A stretch of DNA of 64,000 nucleotides, taken from the NCBI GenBank assembly GCA_965218625.1, contig CBDCLG010000003.1:62001-126000 (forward strand). Reading direction: 5' to 3'. The notes under the pieces are model-generated. The model had not been told where the DNA came from and did no database searches. It saw nothing but the letters and a program-made list of their open reading frames with translations. A program made the translations under genes and the position numbers. This DNA is from Bin5 sp965218625. Lineage in GTDB: Bacteria; Chloroflexota; Anaerolineae; Caldilineales; Caldilineaceae. Shown here one piece after another: positions 36,858-46,547 of the stretch (the first letter of the stretch is position 1; each line of letters starts with the position of its first letter).

Positions 36858-39580
36858 GTGAAAGAGAATCTTGAGAATCTCTCTCAAACAGGCAGCCGCT
36901 ACTGTTTACCTTTGAATTCGCCGAACGCGGCGCTACCGCTGGTCGGCGGCAAAGCGCTGAACCTGGGCAGGCTGGTCAATGGTGGATTTCGCGTGCCGGA
37001 GGGATTCACCGTTGCGGTCCCCGCCTATACAGATTTTGTAAACGGCGCGGGACTGGCCGGCGCAATTGTCGAAGAGCTGGCCTCGATCGACGCCGACGAT
37101 CCCGCTGCGCTCGCCACGCATTCAGAGCGCCTGCGCACCCGCATCAACCAGGGCGCCATACCGGACGGCATCACGGCCGCTATCCGTACATCAATGCGGC
37201 ATTGGGCAGGCCCCCTGTGGCCGTCCGTTCCTCGGCTACCGCCGAAGATCTGCCGGAAACATCCTTTGCCGGCCAGCACGACACATTCCTGAATGTACAG
37301 GGCGAAAACGGCTTGCTGGCCGCCGTTGCAGGCTGCTGGAGCAGCCTGTGGACTGCGCGTGCAATCGCCTATCGAACGCGCAACAACATCGACCATCTAT
37401 CCGTTGCTATTGCCGTGGTCGTACAGGCGATGGTGCCGAGCGAGAGTTCAGGCGTGCTTTTCACCGCCAACCCACTGACGGGCCGGCGCGCTGAAACTGT
37501 CATTGACGCAACATTTGGTCTGGGCGAATTGCTTGTAAGCGGGCAGATCGAGCCGGACCACTTCGTAGTTGAGAGCAACAGCGCCCAAATCCTGCAAAAG
37601 CAGGTTGGCGCAAAGGCCAAAGCCATGCACGGCAAGGAGGGCGGCGGCCTGACGACGACGGAAACTGCGAATCCGCACCGCCAGGCGATAGAGGATTCCC
37701 AGATCAGGTCGTTGACGGAGACAGGACAGCAAATCGCGGCGATGTTCGCTTCGCCCCAGGACATCGAATGGGCCTATGCGGGTGGTGAACTGTACTTGCT
37801 GCAGTCCCGCCCGATCACCTCGCTCTTTCCCATACCGCCGCACAAAGGAGACGTAGCGCTGCGCGTCTATGTCTCAATGGGCGCCATCCAGGGCGTCCAG
37901 GGACTTTTCACGCCGATGGGCCAGGAGATGATCCGAGGGCTGTTCGCCGGTCTCGCCCAACTCGCCGGCTACAACGCCACGATCGATAGCCAGGCGCTTA
38001 TCCGTATCGCGGGAGAGCGACCGTGGGTCGACGCGACCGCCGCCCTGCGCAATGACATCGGCCGCCGCATCTTCCTGAGACTCTTCCCCCTGGTAGAGCC
38101 GGGCGCCGCCGATGCGGTCCGCGAGCTGGCTGTCGACCCACGTCTCCAGGGAGGTGGAATACGACCGAAAACGCTTCGCCGCGTTGGCCCCTTTGTCTCA
38201 CGGATGATCAGATCTCTGGCCGGAGCGCTGCTGAAGCCGGAGGCGGCTGCCCGCGAGGCTCGTCGTACGGTGGAGACGAAGATAGAAGAAGTAGAAGAGA
38301 GAATGAGGACTGCCCACTCGCTGGCCGGGCGGGTCGAAATCTGCGAACAGCTTTGCTACCACCAGGTCTTCCCTGTTTTGGCGCCGCTATTCATGCCGCT
38401 CATCGTAGCTGGAATGGCGTCGCTGTCTGTACTCCACCGCCTGGCATCGGTCCTGGCGCAAGCGGACGAAGACGTTCAGCCCCGGATCGTCTTCGACCTC
38501 AACCGCAGCCTGCCAGACAACGTGACGACTGAGATGGACCAGGCCTTGTGGCAGGTTGCCAGGCGGATGCAGGGGGACCGGGCAGGGGCCGCAGCTTTCG
38601 TGGACGCCGACCCCAACGCGCTTGCCCGGGAGTTCCGGGAAGGAAAACTGCATCGCGCAATGCAGGCGCCGATAGCAGACTTTCTGGCGCGATACGGAAT
38701 GCGCGGCCCGGCAGAGATCGATTTCGGCCAACCTCGATGGCGGGAAGACCCGGCTCCGCTGTTCAGCGCGCTGAAAGCTCTTCTGACCATTCAGGACCCA
38801 AGCGCAATGCCGGACGCCGTTTTCCGTGCCGGGCAGACCGCAGCAGCGCGGGCGGAGGAGCGCCTGGCGAGGGCCGCGTCCCGTAGATTCGGAACACCGT
38901 TGGGCGCCGGCCTGGTTCGCTGGCTGGTGAAACGCGTTCGAACCCTTGCCGGCTTCCCTGAGAGCCCGAAGTTTGCAGCAATCCGAATGATGGGAATCGC
39001 GCGCGCTGCCCTGCTCGAGAGCGGGCGGGAGCTGGTCGAGGCCGCCGTGCTCGATAGTGCCGGCGATCTCTTCTTTCTACAGCTGAAGGAGCTGAAGGTG
39101 CTGGCGATGGACGCGCCGGGCGACTGGCGGCGGCTCGTGCAGATGCGCAGAGCTGCTTATCAACGAGAGCAGCGGCGGCAGCCTATCCCGCGTCTGCTCC
39201 TCAGCGACGGTACCGCTGTCGTTGCCGGCGGCGCTTTGTCTTCCTGTCCGGAAGGCGGGCTGCTGATTGGCTCTGGGGTTTCGCCGGGTACGGTGGAGGG
39301 AACTGCTCGGGTTGTATTTGATCCCGCCCGCGCCAACCTCCAGCCTGGAGAAATCCTGGTTTGCCCCGGCACGGACCCCGCCTGGACGCCGCTCTTTCTC
39401 GCCGCAGGCGGACTGGTGATGGAGGTGGGTGGCATGATGACGCACGGCTCGGTCGTCGCGCGCGAGTATGGAATTCCGGCTGTCGCAGGCGTAGCCCGGG
39501 CGACCGAGATCCTGCGCAGCGGCCAGCGTCTGCGCGTTGATGGCAGCAGCGGTCGCGTCGCTCTCCTCGACAGGACATGA
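36858..39580 (+). pseudogene. Rph-like PEP-synthase-family phosphotransferase, -1 frameshift at about 37186
   Basis: A PEP synthase / PPDK superfamily protein with an N-terminal ATP-grasp domain (GGKALNLGRLVNGGFRVPEG; AVRSSATAEDLPETSFAGQH) and a C-terminal swivelling phosphohistidine domain (LVMEVGGMMTHGSVVAREYG) but no PEP-binding barrel. This order matches rifampicin phosphotransferase Rph and related antibiotic or unknown phosphotransferases. The N-terminal frame ends wrongly after AAIR; restoring one T in CGTAC (37185-37189) gives AIRYINAALGRPPVAVRSS and about 907 residues. GTG 36858 has AAGGA seven bases upstream. The substrate is unknown. Confidence 0.85.
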
Positions 39581-39601
39581 AATCCGGGTCCCATCGACAG
39601 A

Positions 39602-40543
39602 TTACCACCCTGTAGCCGAACGAACGCGACCGAACATCCTGCCAAGACGCTGCTTAACCTCTGCGGGCAATGGCGGTCTGAGCATCGAGGCCACGTTTTC
39701 CTCCAGGTGCTGGACATTGCCGGTCCCTGTGAGGACCAGGTCGATGCCCGGCTCATAGCGACAGTACCGGTAGGCGAGCTCGGTCACGCCGCGGGCATCG
39801 CTGGCGTCGAGGGCCCAGGCCAGCGGGTCCGTCATGCCAGCCAAGCCGGCGTCGACTTCGCCGCAGTCGCTCAGTTCGGCCAGAATCTCCCTGAATCGGG
39901 CGGGTCTGCAAAATGCCCTGCGGACTGCAAACATGCACTCGGTTGCGATGCCCTTCTTTGCGGCTTCGGGAAGAACCGCCTCACGCGCAGTCTGATTGAG
40001 AATGTTGAATCCGACCATTACCACGTCAAAGATATCGTCGGCGATCGACTGGCGCAGGACGCCATGCTCGAGGTCAGCCGGAAATCGTTCGCTGACCGCG
40101 AGATGACGGATCTTGCCCGCCCGCTGCAGGCCCAGGAGGACGGGAACCAGCTCGTTGACGACGCGCGGGTACTCATCCAGCGTGGGACCATGGAAATGAA
40201 AAACGTCGATCGTTTCGACGCCCAGTCGTCTCAGACTGTTCTCAACGCCTTCGGCGAACGCCTTTGCCTCCACCGGCTCCCCCTTGCGGGAAGCGCCCTT
40301 CTTTGACGACAGCACAAGGCTGTCCCGGTCAAAGCCGCGGATGGCCTTGCCGATGATCTCTTCCGTGCCGTAGTTCTCGGCGGTGTCGATGTAGTTTATG
40401 CCCAGTTCGAGCGCGCGGCGCACAAGCGCGATCGACTCTTCTTCGCTGCGATCCGTTCTCCTTCCCAGCTGGCTCGGGCCGCCAGCGCCCAGGCCAACCA
40501 CGCTTACGCGTAAACCGGTCCGTCCAAATGTAATGAAATCCAT
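39602..40543 (-). CDS. Aldo/keto reductase
   Basis: A NADPH-dependent oxidoreductase of 313 residues: TGLRVSVVGLGAGGPSQLG at the start, catalytic Asp/Tyr in NYIDTAENYG, Lys in VLSSKKGAS, and the histidine-containing IDVFHFHGP. The open frame extends to 40888 but ATG 40543 is preceded by GGAGGAGAGG and matches the family start. It converges on the Rph-like gene with a gap of about 21 bases. The substrate cannot be predicted. Confidence 0.9.
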   Translation of the reverse strand: MDFITFGRTGLRVSVVGLGAGGPSQLGRRTDRSEEESIALVRRALELGINYIDTAENYGTEEIIGKAIRGFDRDSLVLSSKKGASRKGEPVEAKAFAEGVENSLRRLGVETIDVFHFHGPTLDEYPRVVNELVPVLLGLQRAGKIRHLAVSERFPADLEHGVLRQSIADDIFDVVMVGFNILNQTAREAVLPEAAKKGIATECMFAVRRAFCRPARFREILAELSDCGEVDAGLAGMTDPLAWALDASDARGVTELAYRYCRYEPGIDLVLTGTGNVQHLEENVASMLRPPLPAEVKQRLGRMFGRVRSATGW

Positions 40544-40641
40544 CCTCTCCTCCGCGGCTCCTGGCAGGTTCTGTGCAGTTTCGAAGTCCATTGTAGCGCG
40601 CCAGGCAGCACGGCAAAAGTCGTGCAAGCAGTCCTCTCCCG

Positions 40642-40650
40642 TGCTATAAT
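40642..40650 (+). promoter_or_regulatory. Extended -10 promoter for the small membrane protein
   Basis: TGCTATAAT lies 56 bases before ATG 40707. No good -35 is present, which suits an extended -10. Confidence 0.5.
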
Positions 40651-40706
40651 GCCGGCCAACCGGTGCGGGATTGGCTGCACCTTGAATTCGACAAGGAGAA
40701 GGAGTG

Positions 40707-40910
40707 ATGGCGGAAGAGGCCAGGGAAGAGCGTGCCGAAGAAGGGCAGACCGAGACACGGAAAGCCGACGGAGAGTTGTCAGACCCAGTGGAGGCAAAGC
40801 GCCCAAGCACTTTCGCCTTCGCCGGAATTCTCCTGGGGGGTTGGCTGACCCTGATGATTGTCTTTGTTGCAATTGCGGCCGTTGCCATGACCGTAGTGGG
40901 GGCCTTTTAG
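40707..40910 (+). CDS. Small single-pass membrane protein
   Basis: 67 residues: an acidic/basic charged N-terminal half (about 1-35) and one hydrophobic C-terminal segment (AFAGILLGGWLTLMIVFVAI and following). A strong ribosome site, AAGGAGAAGGAG, precedes ATG 40707 and an extended -10 lies upstream, so it is probably expressed. No family is recognised. Confidence 0.7.
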   Translation: MAEEAREERAEEGQTETRKADGELSDPVEAKRPSTFAFAGILLGGWLTLMIVFVAIAAVAMTVVGAF

Positions 40911-41037
40911 GCCAGGCCGGCCACAGGCCGGATCGCCCGACACTTTGGCGAATCCAGGATGGGCCGGTGCAATCTGTTCGTCGAATGCAGGGGGTCAACC
41001 TGCCCTCCCTCCACATACAAGGAGCAACTTCCAGACG

Positions 41038-43041
41038 ATGCCCAAGAAGATCTACGCATACGGGATGGACGGTTTCATCACGCCGATGATGAAGTTCTTC
41101 GCAGCCGAGGGCTGTCTGCCCAATTTCAGCCGTCTGCTGCGCGAGGGCACGGTCAATCAGACCTTCCCTTCCTTTCCGGTCTGGACGCCCACAAACTGGG
41201 CAACGCTTTCGACCGGGGCGCATACGGGAACGCATGGCGTCTCCACCTGGCAGACAATTGTCGGCCCGAAATCCGATCGAACCGCGCGCGACCGACTTGT
41301 CGATAGCTTTGACGGCCGCGCAAACAACGCCGAGCGAATCTGGAATGCACTGGAAAAGGCCGGGCTCAAGAGCGTTGCCGTACACTACCCCGGCGCCCAC
41401 CCATCCGGCGTAAGAATGGGTCATGTCATCGACGGTTTCGGCCATCCCAGCCACCACAAGACCGACTTCGAAGTGGCTGCGGCGCAGGCATACACGACCG
41501 ATGCTTCGGCGGCCGGCGAGGTCGCGATGGGACATGACGGCTCGGCGATCAGCGGTCCCCGCAGCGTCGAGATCATCTCCCCGCTGGCTCCGGCCGAAGG
41601 CTGGAGCAACCTGCCGCAGAGCGGACCACCTGCCCTGGCAACGGAGTTCACCGTCGAGGCCCGCGTGGGCGGCGACGCGAACCCGTTCTTTCTCCTGGCC
41701 CTGGGCAGCCGCAGCGCCGGCTATGACCGGGTCCTGATCTGCCGCAGCCGGGACGCGAGCGATCTGGTCGCAGAGGCCAATCTTGGCGAGTGGAGCGGCT
41801 GGGCAGTCGAGACTTTCAGGATCGGCGGGCGTGACCAGCGGGCGGCGGTCCGTTTCAAGCTGTTGAAACTATCCCCGGACGGAAGGGACCTGAAACTCTA
41901 TCGAACGCAGGTTGCCTATGCCGACGGATTCACCTACGGTGACGACAAGCTGGCGGCGGAGCTGATCGAACGCTTCGGACCTTACCAGGAACATGCCTCG
42001 ATGGTCCCATACACCGCCGGCATGACCGACTTCGATACCGCCCTGGAGGAATGCGAATACCAGGGGCTTTGGTTTGCGGATGTAGCCAATTTCATGCTCC
42101 ATGAAAGAGGCTGCTCCTACTTCACCTGCCACTGGCATCTGTACGACTATCTTAACCATATCCACCTCGGCGATGTTGACCCGGTCTGTCCCGGCTTCGA
42201 TCCGGACAGGCAGGACAAGTATCTGGACTACTTCAGACGCGCCTACGGGGTGGGCGACCGTGTCCTCGGCCGCCTGTACGGGGCAGCCGACCGCGCAGGC
42301 AGTTCCGGCGATGAGGTCTATGTTGGCATCCTGGCCGACCACGGCGCATACCCCGACGTACGGATCGCAAACATCCGCACGTTTTTACATGATCAGGGGT
42401 TTCTGGCGCTAAAAAGGGGTCCGGATGCAGTGGCCGAGGACCAGGACCAGGTCCCGCGTGGAGAGATTGATTGGGAGAAGACGACGGCGTATCTTTCCAA
42501 GAGAGGTTTCGACATAACGATCAACGCGCAGCCAGGGCCGGCATTCGATGAGATCGAGCGCAAGTTGCTTACCGCTCTGCGCACATGGGTGGACGAAGAA
42601 ACGGGCCAGACGCCGGTCGCCATCGCCTTGCCTAAGCGGGACGCCTATCTGCTGGGACAGTGGGGCGACCAGTGCGGCGACGTCATTTTTGCCTGGGACC
42701 ACGACTACGTGAGCGGCTATTACTCACAGTGGCTGGGGATCGAGGGCGGCGGGAATGTGGGCGCCCCGCTGGTGTACGGCGCGCATCATGGTGGATTCAT
42801 CCCGACGGACAATGGGTTCTCTTCAACGTTCGGATCGTTTCTGCTGGCGGGACCTGGTCTCAAACATGGCTATGAGCGACCGGCAGACCGCCTTGGTTAC
42901 ATTCACGCCGTAGACGTGGTCCCGACGATCTGTAACATCCTGGGGGTTGAACCGCCGGCGCAAAGCCAGGGGGCTGTCGCGCGCGATCTGTTCGAAGGGC
43001 ACGAAATGGTGAGGGAGAGGATATCAGACCCGGACCAGTAG
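41038..43041 (+). CDS. Alkaline-phosphatase-superfamily phosphodiesterase (type I NPP-like)
   Basis: A 667-residue metal-dependent hydrolase. The N-terminal GMDGFITPMMKFF carries the first metal-binding aspartate; FPSFPVWTPTNWATLSTGAH carries the predicted nucleophile Thr; further metal ligands lie in ILADHGAYPD and YGAHHGGFIPTD, and IHAVDVVPTICNILG closes the domain. An insert of about 180 residues (about 165-345) separates the two halves. It lacks a signal peptide, so a cytoplasmic role is likely. AAGGAG lies 13 bases before the ATG. MITE copy D follows. Confidence 0.85.
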   Translation: MPKKIYAYGMDGFITPMMKFFAAEGCLPNFSRLLREGTVNQTFPSFPVWTPTNWATLSTGAHTGTHGVSTWQTIVGPKSDRTARDRLVDSFDGRANNAERIWNALEKAGLKSVAVHYPGAHPSGVRMGHVIDGFGHPSHHKTDFEVAAAQAYTTDASAAGEVAMGHDGSAISGPRSVEIISPLAPAEGWSNLPQSGPPALATEFTVEARVGGDANPFFLLALGSRSAGYDRVLICRSRDASDLVAEANLGEWSGWAVETFRIGGRDQRAAVRFKLLKLSPDGRDLKLYRTQVAYADGFTYGDDKLAAELIERFGPYQEHASMVPYTAGMTDFDTALEECEYQGLWFADVANFMLHERGCSYFTCHWHLYDYLNHIHLGDVDPVCPGFDPDRQDKYLDYFRRAYGVGDRVLGRLYGAADRAGSSGDEVYVGILADHGAYPDVRIANIRTFLHDQGFLALKRGPDAVAEDQDQVPRGEIDWEKTTAYLSKRGFDITINAQPGPAFDEIERKLLTALRTWVDEETGQTPVAIALPKRDAYLLGQWGDQCGDVIFAWDHDYVSGYYSQWLGIEGGGNVGAPLVYGAHHGGFIPTDNGFSSTFGSFLLAGPGLKHGYERPADRLGYIHAVDVVPTICNILGVEPPAQSQGAVARDLFEGHEMVRERISDPDQ

Positions 43042-43057
43042 AGCTCACGGCCCAGCC

Positions 43058-43304
43058 CAGGGCGATTGCACCTAATTGGGCCAAGACCCCGCGACACTAC
43101 CTGATTCGAGCCCAACTCCGAAAAAACGCCGAGAACAGTGCAAACTGTAGTGCGCGGTCGCGAATCCTTAAGGTTTTCGGCGACTGGCGATCGGTTTTTC
43201 AGCCGAAAACGAATGACAATTGGTAGGGGCGCCCCTTGTGGGTGCCCTTTGTGGGTGCTCTTCGTGGGCTATTGTGGCGTTCAGATTTAGATGCGATTGG
43301 CCTG
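43058..43304 (+). mobile_element. MITE-like element, copy D
   Basis: About 247 bp. Left end CAGGGCGATTGCACCTAA, right end TTAGATGCGATTGGCCTG. Flanks GGCCCAGCC (43049-43057) and CGCCCAGCC (43306-43314) match at 8 of 9 positions. The first hairpin module has been replaced by unrelated sequence (about 43145-43200); the second is present near 43225 and is followed by an extra GTGGGTGCTCTTCGTGGG repeat unit. Confidence 0.82.
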
Positions 43305-43484
43305 CCGCCCAGCCTGCCTCCTGTTGACAACGGCGAAAGAAGCCGGTGGCCGGGAGGGCGAGCTCCCGGCCGTGCTCTGCCGCAGACGATTGGCATCACC
43401 AGCCACTTTCGGAAATGGCGGCGTCACACCGCTTGCCTCCCTTTGCCGCTTCGCCGCCCCGGCTCGACAGCAATTCAGCAAACC

Positions 43485-44360
43485 CTAATCTGCCTTCAGA
43501 TCGTTGGCCAGGACCTGAAGCATCTCCTCCAAATTCGGTGCGTCAGCTTCTTCTGGCGTACGGTCCGCGAGCGACGTGCCGCCGACAAAGCGGTACATGT
43601 CGGCAGCCGCTTCGTGGAACTTCGGCGTCAGACCCACCGATGCCATGGTAGAGGCGATCTCCTCCATCTCGCCGACCCAGCGACGCGATTTGGGCGGCAT
43701 GCCTGGCAAACCACCCTCCATGCGCTGCAACATGGAAGCCTGGCTGGTGCGGTATTCGTCGAACAAAGCACCCCGCACACCCAATGCTTCGGCCGCAACC
43801 AGGAGCTCCGTACAGAGCGCCGTCAGTCCTTTGGTCAGCCCCGCATAGCACATTTTGACGGCGGAAGCGTCGCCAACGCGCTCGCTGACGACAGGCACGT
43901 CGAGTCCGTACTCGTTGAGTCGTGCAAGATTCTCCGCGTGAGTGCCCGAAGCGTAGAAGCGGGTCGTTCCATCCCGGCGGGGCGGCGGCCCGATTATCGA
44001 GGCATCGACAAAATGGCCGCCGGCCTCTTCGACCACCTTGCCGATGCTGCGCGTCGTCTGCGGCGCAATGGCGTTGCAGTCGGCATAGAGAAGCTCGGCG
44101 CCCGTCTTGTTCAACGCCGACGCCACCATTTGCGCCGCGTCCGCCGCCTGCGCCGGCACAAGGATCGACAGCACGATGTCCGCTTCCTTCACCAGCGCTT
44201 CGTACGAAGAGACCTCCTCGATTCTAGCCTTTGCCGCCAGCTGACGCGTGCGGTCGCTGCGGTCCCCCAGGTGGGCGATCACGCGCAAGCCGTGCTCGCG
44301 CAGCCGCTGTCCGACGGTATGCCCCATGTCGCCGGGGCTGAGAATTCCAACTGTGTTCAT
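43485..44360 (-). CDS. 6-phosphogluconate/3-hydroxyisobutyrate dehydrogenase-like protein (DUF1932 type)
   Basis: 291 residues with an N-terminal NAD-binding fold (MNTVGILSPGDMGHTVGQRL) and a helical C-terminal domain of the DUF1932 kind (KMCYAGLTKGLTALCTELL). The pattern ADIVLSILVPAQAAD and YADCNAIAPQT are typical of the beta-hydroxyacid dehydrogenase group. Start overlaps the stop of the mannonate-dehydratase-like gene (ATGA), so both probably act on one sugar-acid pathway. Confidence 0.85.
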   Translation of the reverse strand: MNTVGILSPGDMGHTVGQRLREHGLRVIAHLGDRSDRTRQLAAKARIEEVSSYEALVKEADIVLSILVPAQAADAAQMVASALNKTGAELLYADCNAIAPQTTRSIGKVVEEAGGHFVDASIIGPPPRRDGTTRFYASGTHAENLARLNEYGLDVPVVSERVGDASAVKMCYAGLTKGLTALCTELLVAAEALGVRGALFDEYRTSQASMLQRMEGGLPGMPPKSRRWVGEMEEIASTMASVGLTPKFHEAAADMYRFVGGTSLADRTPEEADAPNLEEMLQVLANDLKAD

Positions 44361-45376
44361 GGTTGCACCTGCACTTTCCCTTCTTCTTGCGCTCTTCTCA
44401 GCAGCGCCTTCATGTAGCCGATCGTGTATGCCGTACCGACCCGTGGGTCGTTCGCCATCGAAGGAATGTGGTCGGGGATCAGCACGCCGTCGAAGCCGGA
44501 CTCTTCCAGTACCCTCATTGCCTTATACATGTCAAAGTAGCCGTCGTCAACGAACGTCTCGACGAAGTGGGGCAGCGGTCGGTCCACGTTGCGGAAGTGA
44601 ATCTTGAAGAGCTTGTCGCGCTGCCCAAACTCACGCAGCGACTCTTCGACGCCTTTTCCCATCAGTTCGCCTCCCTCCAGCCAGCAGCCGATGCAGAAAC
44701 AGATGCCCACGTTGGGGCTGTCGGCGATGCGCATGGCCTCCTCGTAGCCGGCGAAACTACTGAAGATGCAGCGCGGCACGCCGCCAAGTTCAGGTTGAGG
44801 CGGGTCGTCGGGGTGTATGCCAATGCGAACGCCGGCTTCCTCGGCGGCCGGCGCGGCCTGGGAAACGAAGTAACGGTAGTTCTCCCAGATTTCATCTTGA
44901 GAGTATACACGGTCGTGGGTGAAGGGCAGAAAGTATTCCTTTCCGCCCCAGTGACCGGCATCGGCCTTGGCCAAATCAAATCCACGCGCGGACGCGCCGC
45001 CCCGCGTCGTTTCACGCTCCGTGCTCCAGATCCCATTCGCCATGTGAGCGTAGGTTGTATACGGAATGCCGGCTCTGCCCAGAGACTGCAAGTGGTCCAG
45101 GTACTCTTCAATCTTTGCATCCTTGTGGTCCAGCCCCAGCACGATGGCGTCCTGATTGTGGACATCCCGGTTGCCGAAACCGTAGATGCGGACGCCGGCT
45201 TCTTCGAATCGCTCTCGTGTGCGCGCGTAGTAGTCGTAGCCGGCCCGTTCCCCGTCAGTCCAGCAGACGGCCCAATCGATGCCCATCTGTCTGACAAACT
45301 GCAGTTCATCATCGTCCGCGTCCGGCGACAGTTGCGCCGCTATCTTCATCCCGGGCGGGACCGGCATGATTGACAT
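44357..45376 (-). CDS. Mannonate dehydratase-like sugar-acid dehydratase/isomerase
   Basis: A TIM-barrel protein of 339 residues related to UxuA. Visible metal/substrate motifs are GIHPDDPPQPELGG, ICFCIGCWLEGG, KIHFRNVDRPLPHFVETFVD and DGVLIPDHIPS. UxuA proteins dehydrate D-mannonate using a metal ion. ATG 45376 has AAAAGGAG seven bases upstream. The downstream dehydrogenase overlaps by four bases. Exact substrate is not certain, since related xylose-isomerase-like proteins share the fold. Confidence 0.82.
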   Translation of the reverse strand: MSIMPVPPGMKIAAQLSPDADDDELQFVRQMGIDWAVCWTDGERAGYDYYARTRERFEEAGVRIYGFGNRDVHNQDAIVLGLDHKDAKIEEYLDHLQSLGRAGIPYTTYAHMANGIWSTERETTRGGASARGFDLAKADAGHWGGKEYFLPFTHDRVYSQDEIWENYRYFVSQAAPAAEEAGVRIGIHPDDPPQPELGGVPRCIFSSFAGYEEAMRIADSPNVGICFCIGCWLEGGELMGKGVEESLREFGQRDKLFKIHFRNVDRPLPHFVETFVDDGYFDMYKAMRVLEESGFDGVLIPDHIPSMANDPRVGTAYTIGYMKALLRRAQEEGKVQVQP

Positions 45377-45568
45377 CAGAATACTCCTTTTGCGCGATAG
45401 AGACCCGACAATAGACAGCCCGGCTGTCCCTGTTGAACGCCTGTCGCATGTCGATCGACGGCGTGGAAATCAGCTCATTGGGACCGGGACATTCTTGAAC
45501 CCGCAATACGCCATCGCGGAAGTGGATCGCCAACGCAGCCATCCATTGCCGGAACCGAAGCGTCGCCG

Positions 45569-46471
45569 TCATGCCAGGCGATTGCGTCCCCGAACCATTG
45601 ACTTCTTACCGTCAACCACGACGTGAAAGGGAAAACCGTATTCTGCGGCCGCACGTACAAAGTTGAAGGCCCGCCGCACAGGCCAGTCGCTGTCCACAGC
45701 AAAGTCATCGAGCGACGGCGCCGGGAAATAGCTTCCCGACAGCTGAGGGCGCCGCTCCAGCCGTCCCTTCTCGAGTGCGTTCACAGCCTTTGCCAGCAGC
45801 CAGCCGCCGACGGACGCGCACATCGCTTCGGCCTCGGACGCTCGGATTCCGTCGGCAAACCGCACCGTCTCTTGGGCAGCGATATCACCGGTATCCAGCC
45901 CGGAATCCATCCAGTGCACCGTGGCCCCGGTCCTGGTTTCGCCAGCTCGAAATTGCCAGAAAAGCGGCTCCGGCCCCCTGTAGGCGGGCAAAAGCGATGG
46001 GTGTACGTTCAGAAAACCGTGACGCGGCAGTGCCAACACACGGGAAGGTATCGGGCGGTGCCAGCAGGCCACGCAGGCGATGTCGAAGTCGAGACCGGCC
46101 ATGAATTCCATGACTTCGGGGGTGCCGACCTCATCGCACTCGAAGAGCTCGATCTCGGCCAGGCTCGCCAAAGGAACTGTGCCCACCGGACTCCCGAGAC
46201 CTATCGGCTTCGTCGCGGCAACTCCGTCTGCGAAGGCGCCGCCGGAACTCCTGTCGTTGGCGCCGAGCGGTACGTAAGGGTTCAAAATAGGCAGTTCAGT
46301 AGGTGTGTCTCTCGATTCAAGGTGCGCAGACCCGTGGCGGAACCCCTGCGAAAGAGGACGAAAGCGCGCGCCCGCAAGCAGGACGGCGGCGATGTCAACG
46401 CCGGAGGACAGCAGCCTTTCCAGCACAATTCGACTGAACGGAGCGGACATTCCCAGGAACAGGACGCGCAT
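45569..46471 (-). CDS. Formyltransferase (methionyl-tRNA formyltransferase-like)
   Basis: A 10-formyl-THF-dependent formyltransferase fold, 300 residues. The catalytic set is present in FLNVHPSLLPAYRGPEP (Asn and His) and MDSGLDTGDIAAQE (Asp). The C-terminal domain is short (FPFHVVVDGKKSMVRG). It could be a second Fmt or an enzyme formylating a sugar amine. ATG 46471 gives the family-typical MRVLFLG start; no clear ribosome site is seen, and a palindromic TTATAA lies upstream, shared with the divergent yggX promoter. Confidence 0.82.
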   Translation of the reverse strand: MRVLFLGMSAPFSRIVLERLLSSGVDIAAVLLAGARFRPLSQGFRHGSAHLESRDTPTELPILNPYVPLGANDRSSGGAFADGVAATKPIGLGSPVGTVPLASLAEIELFECDEVGTPEVMEFMAGLDFDIACVACWHRPIPSRVLALPRHGFLNVHPSLLPAYRGPEPLFWQFRAGETRTGATVHWMDSGLDTGDIAAQETVRFADGIRASEAEAMCASVGGWLLAKAVNALEKGRLERRPQLSGSYFPAPSLDDFAVDSDWPVRRAFNFVRAAAEYGFPFHVVVDGKKSMVRGRNRLA

Positions 46472-46476
46472 GACTG

Positions 46477-46506
46477 TTGACAGAGGCTCTGGCTTGGCCT
46501 TATAAT
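46477..46506 (+). promoter_or_regulatory. Strong sigma70-type promoter for yggX
   Basis: TTGACA (46477-46482) and TATAAT (46501-46506) are 18 bases apart. The overlapping TTATAA is palindromic and may also act as the -10 of the divergent formyltransferase gene. Confidence 0.75.
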
Positions 46507-46547
46507 GGGGCCCTGAACAGTTCTCCCTTAGGCCCCGGAGCATACCT

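Noticed and set aside
45309..45572. 87-residue minus-strand frame overlapping the mannonate-dehydratase-like start
   Set aside because: Overlaps a strong gene start with a good ribosome site; no domain.
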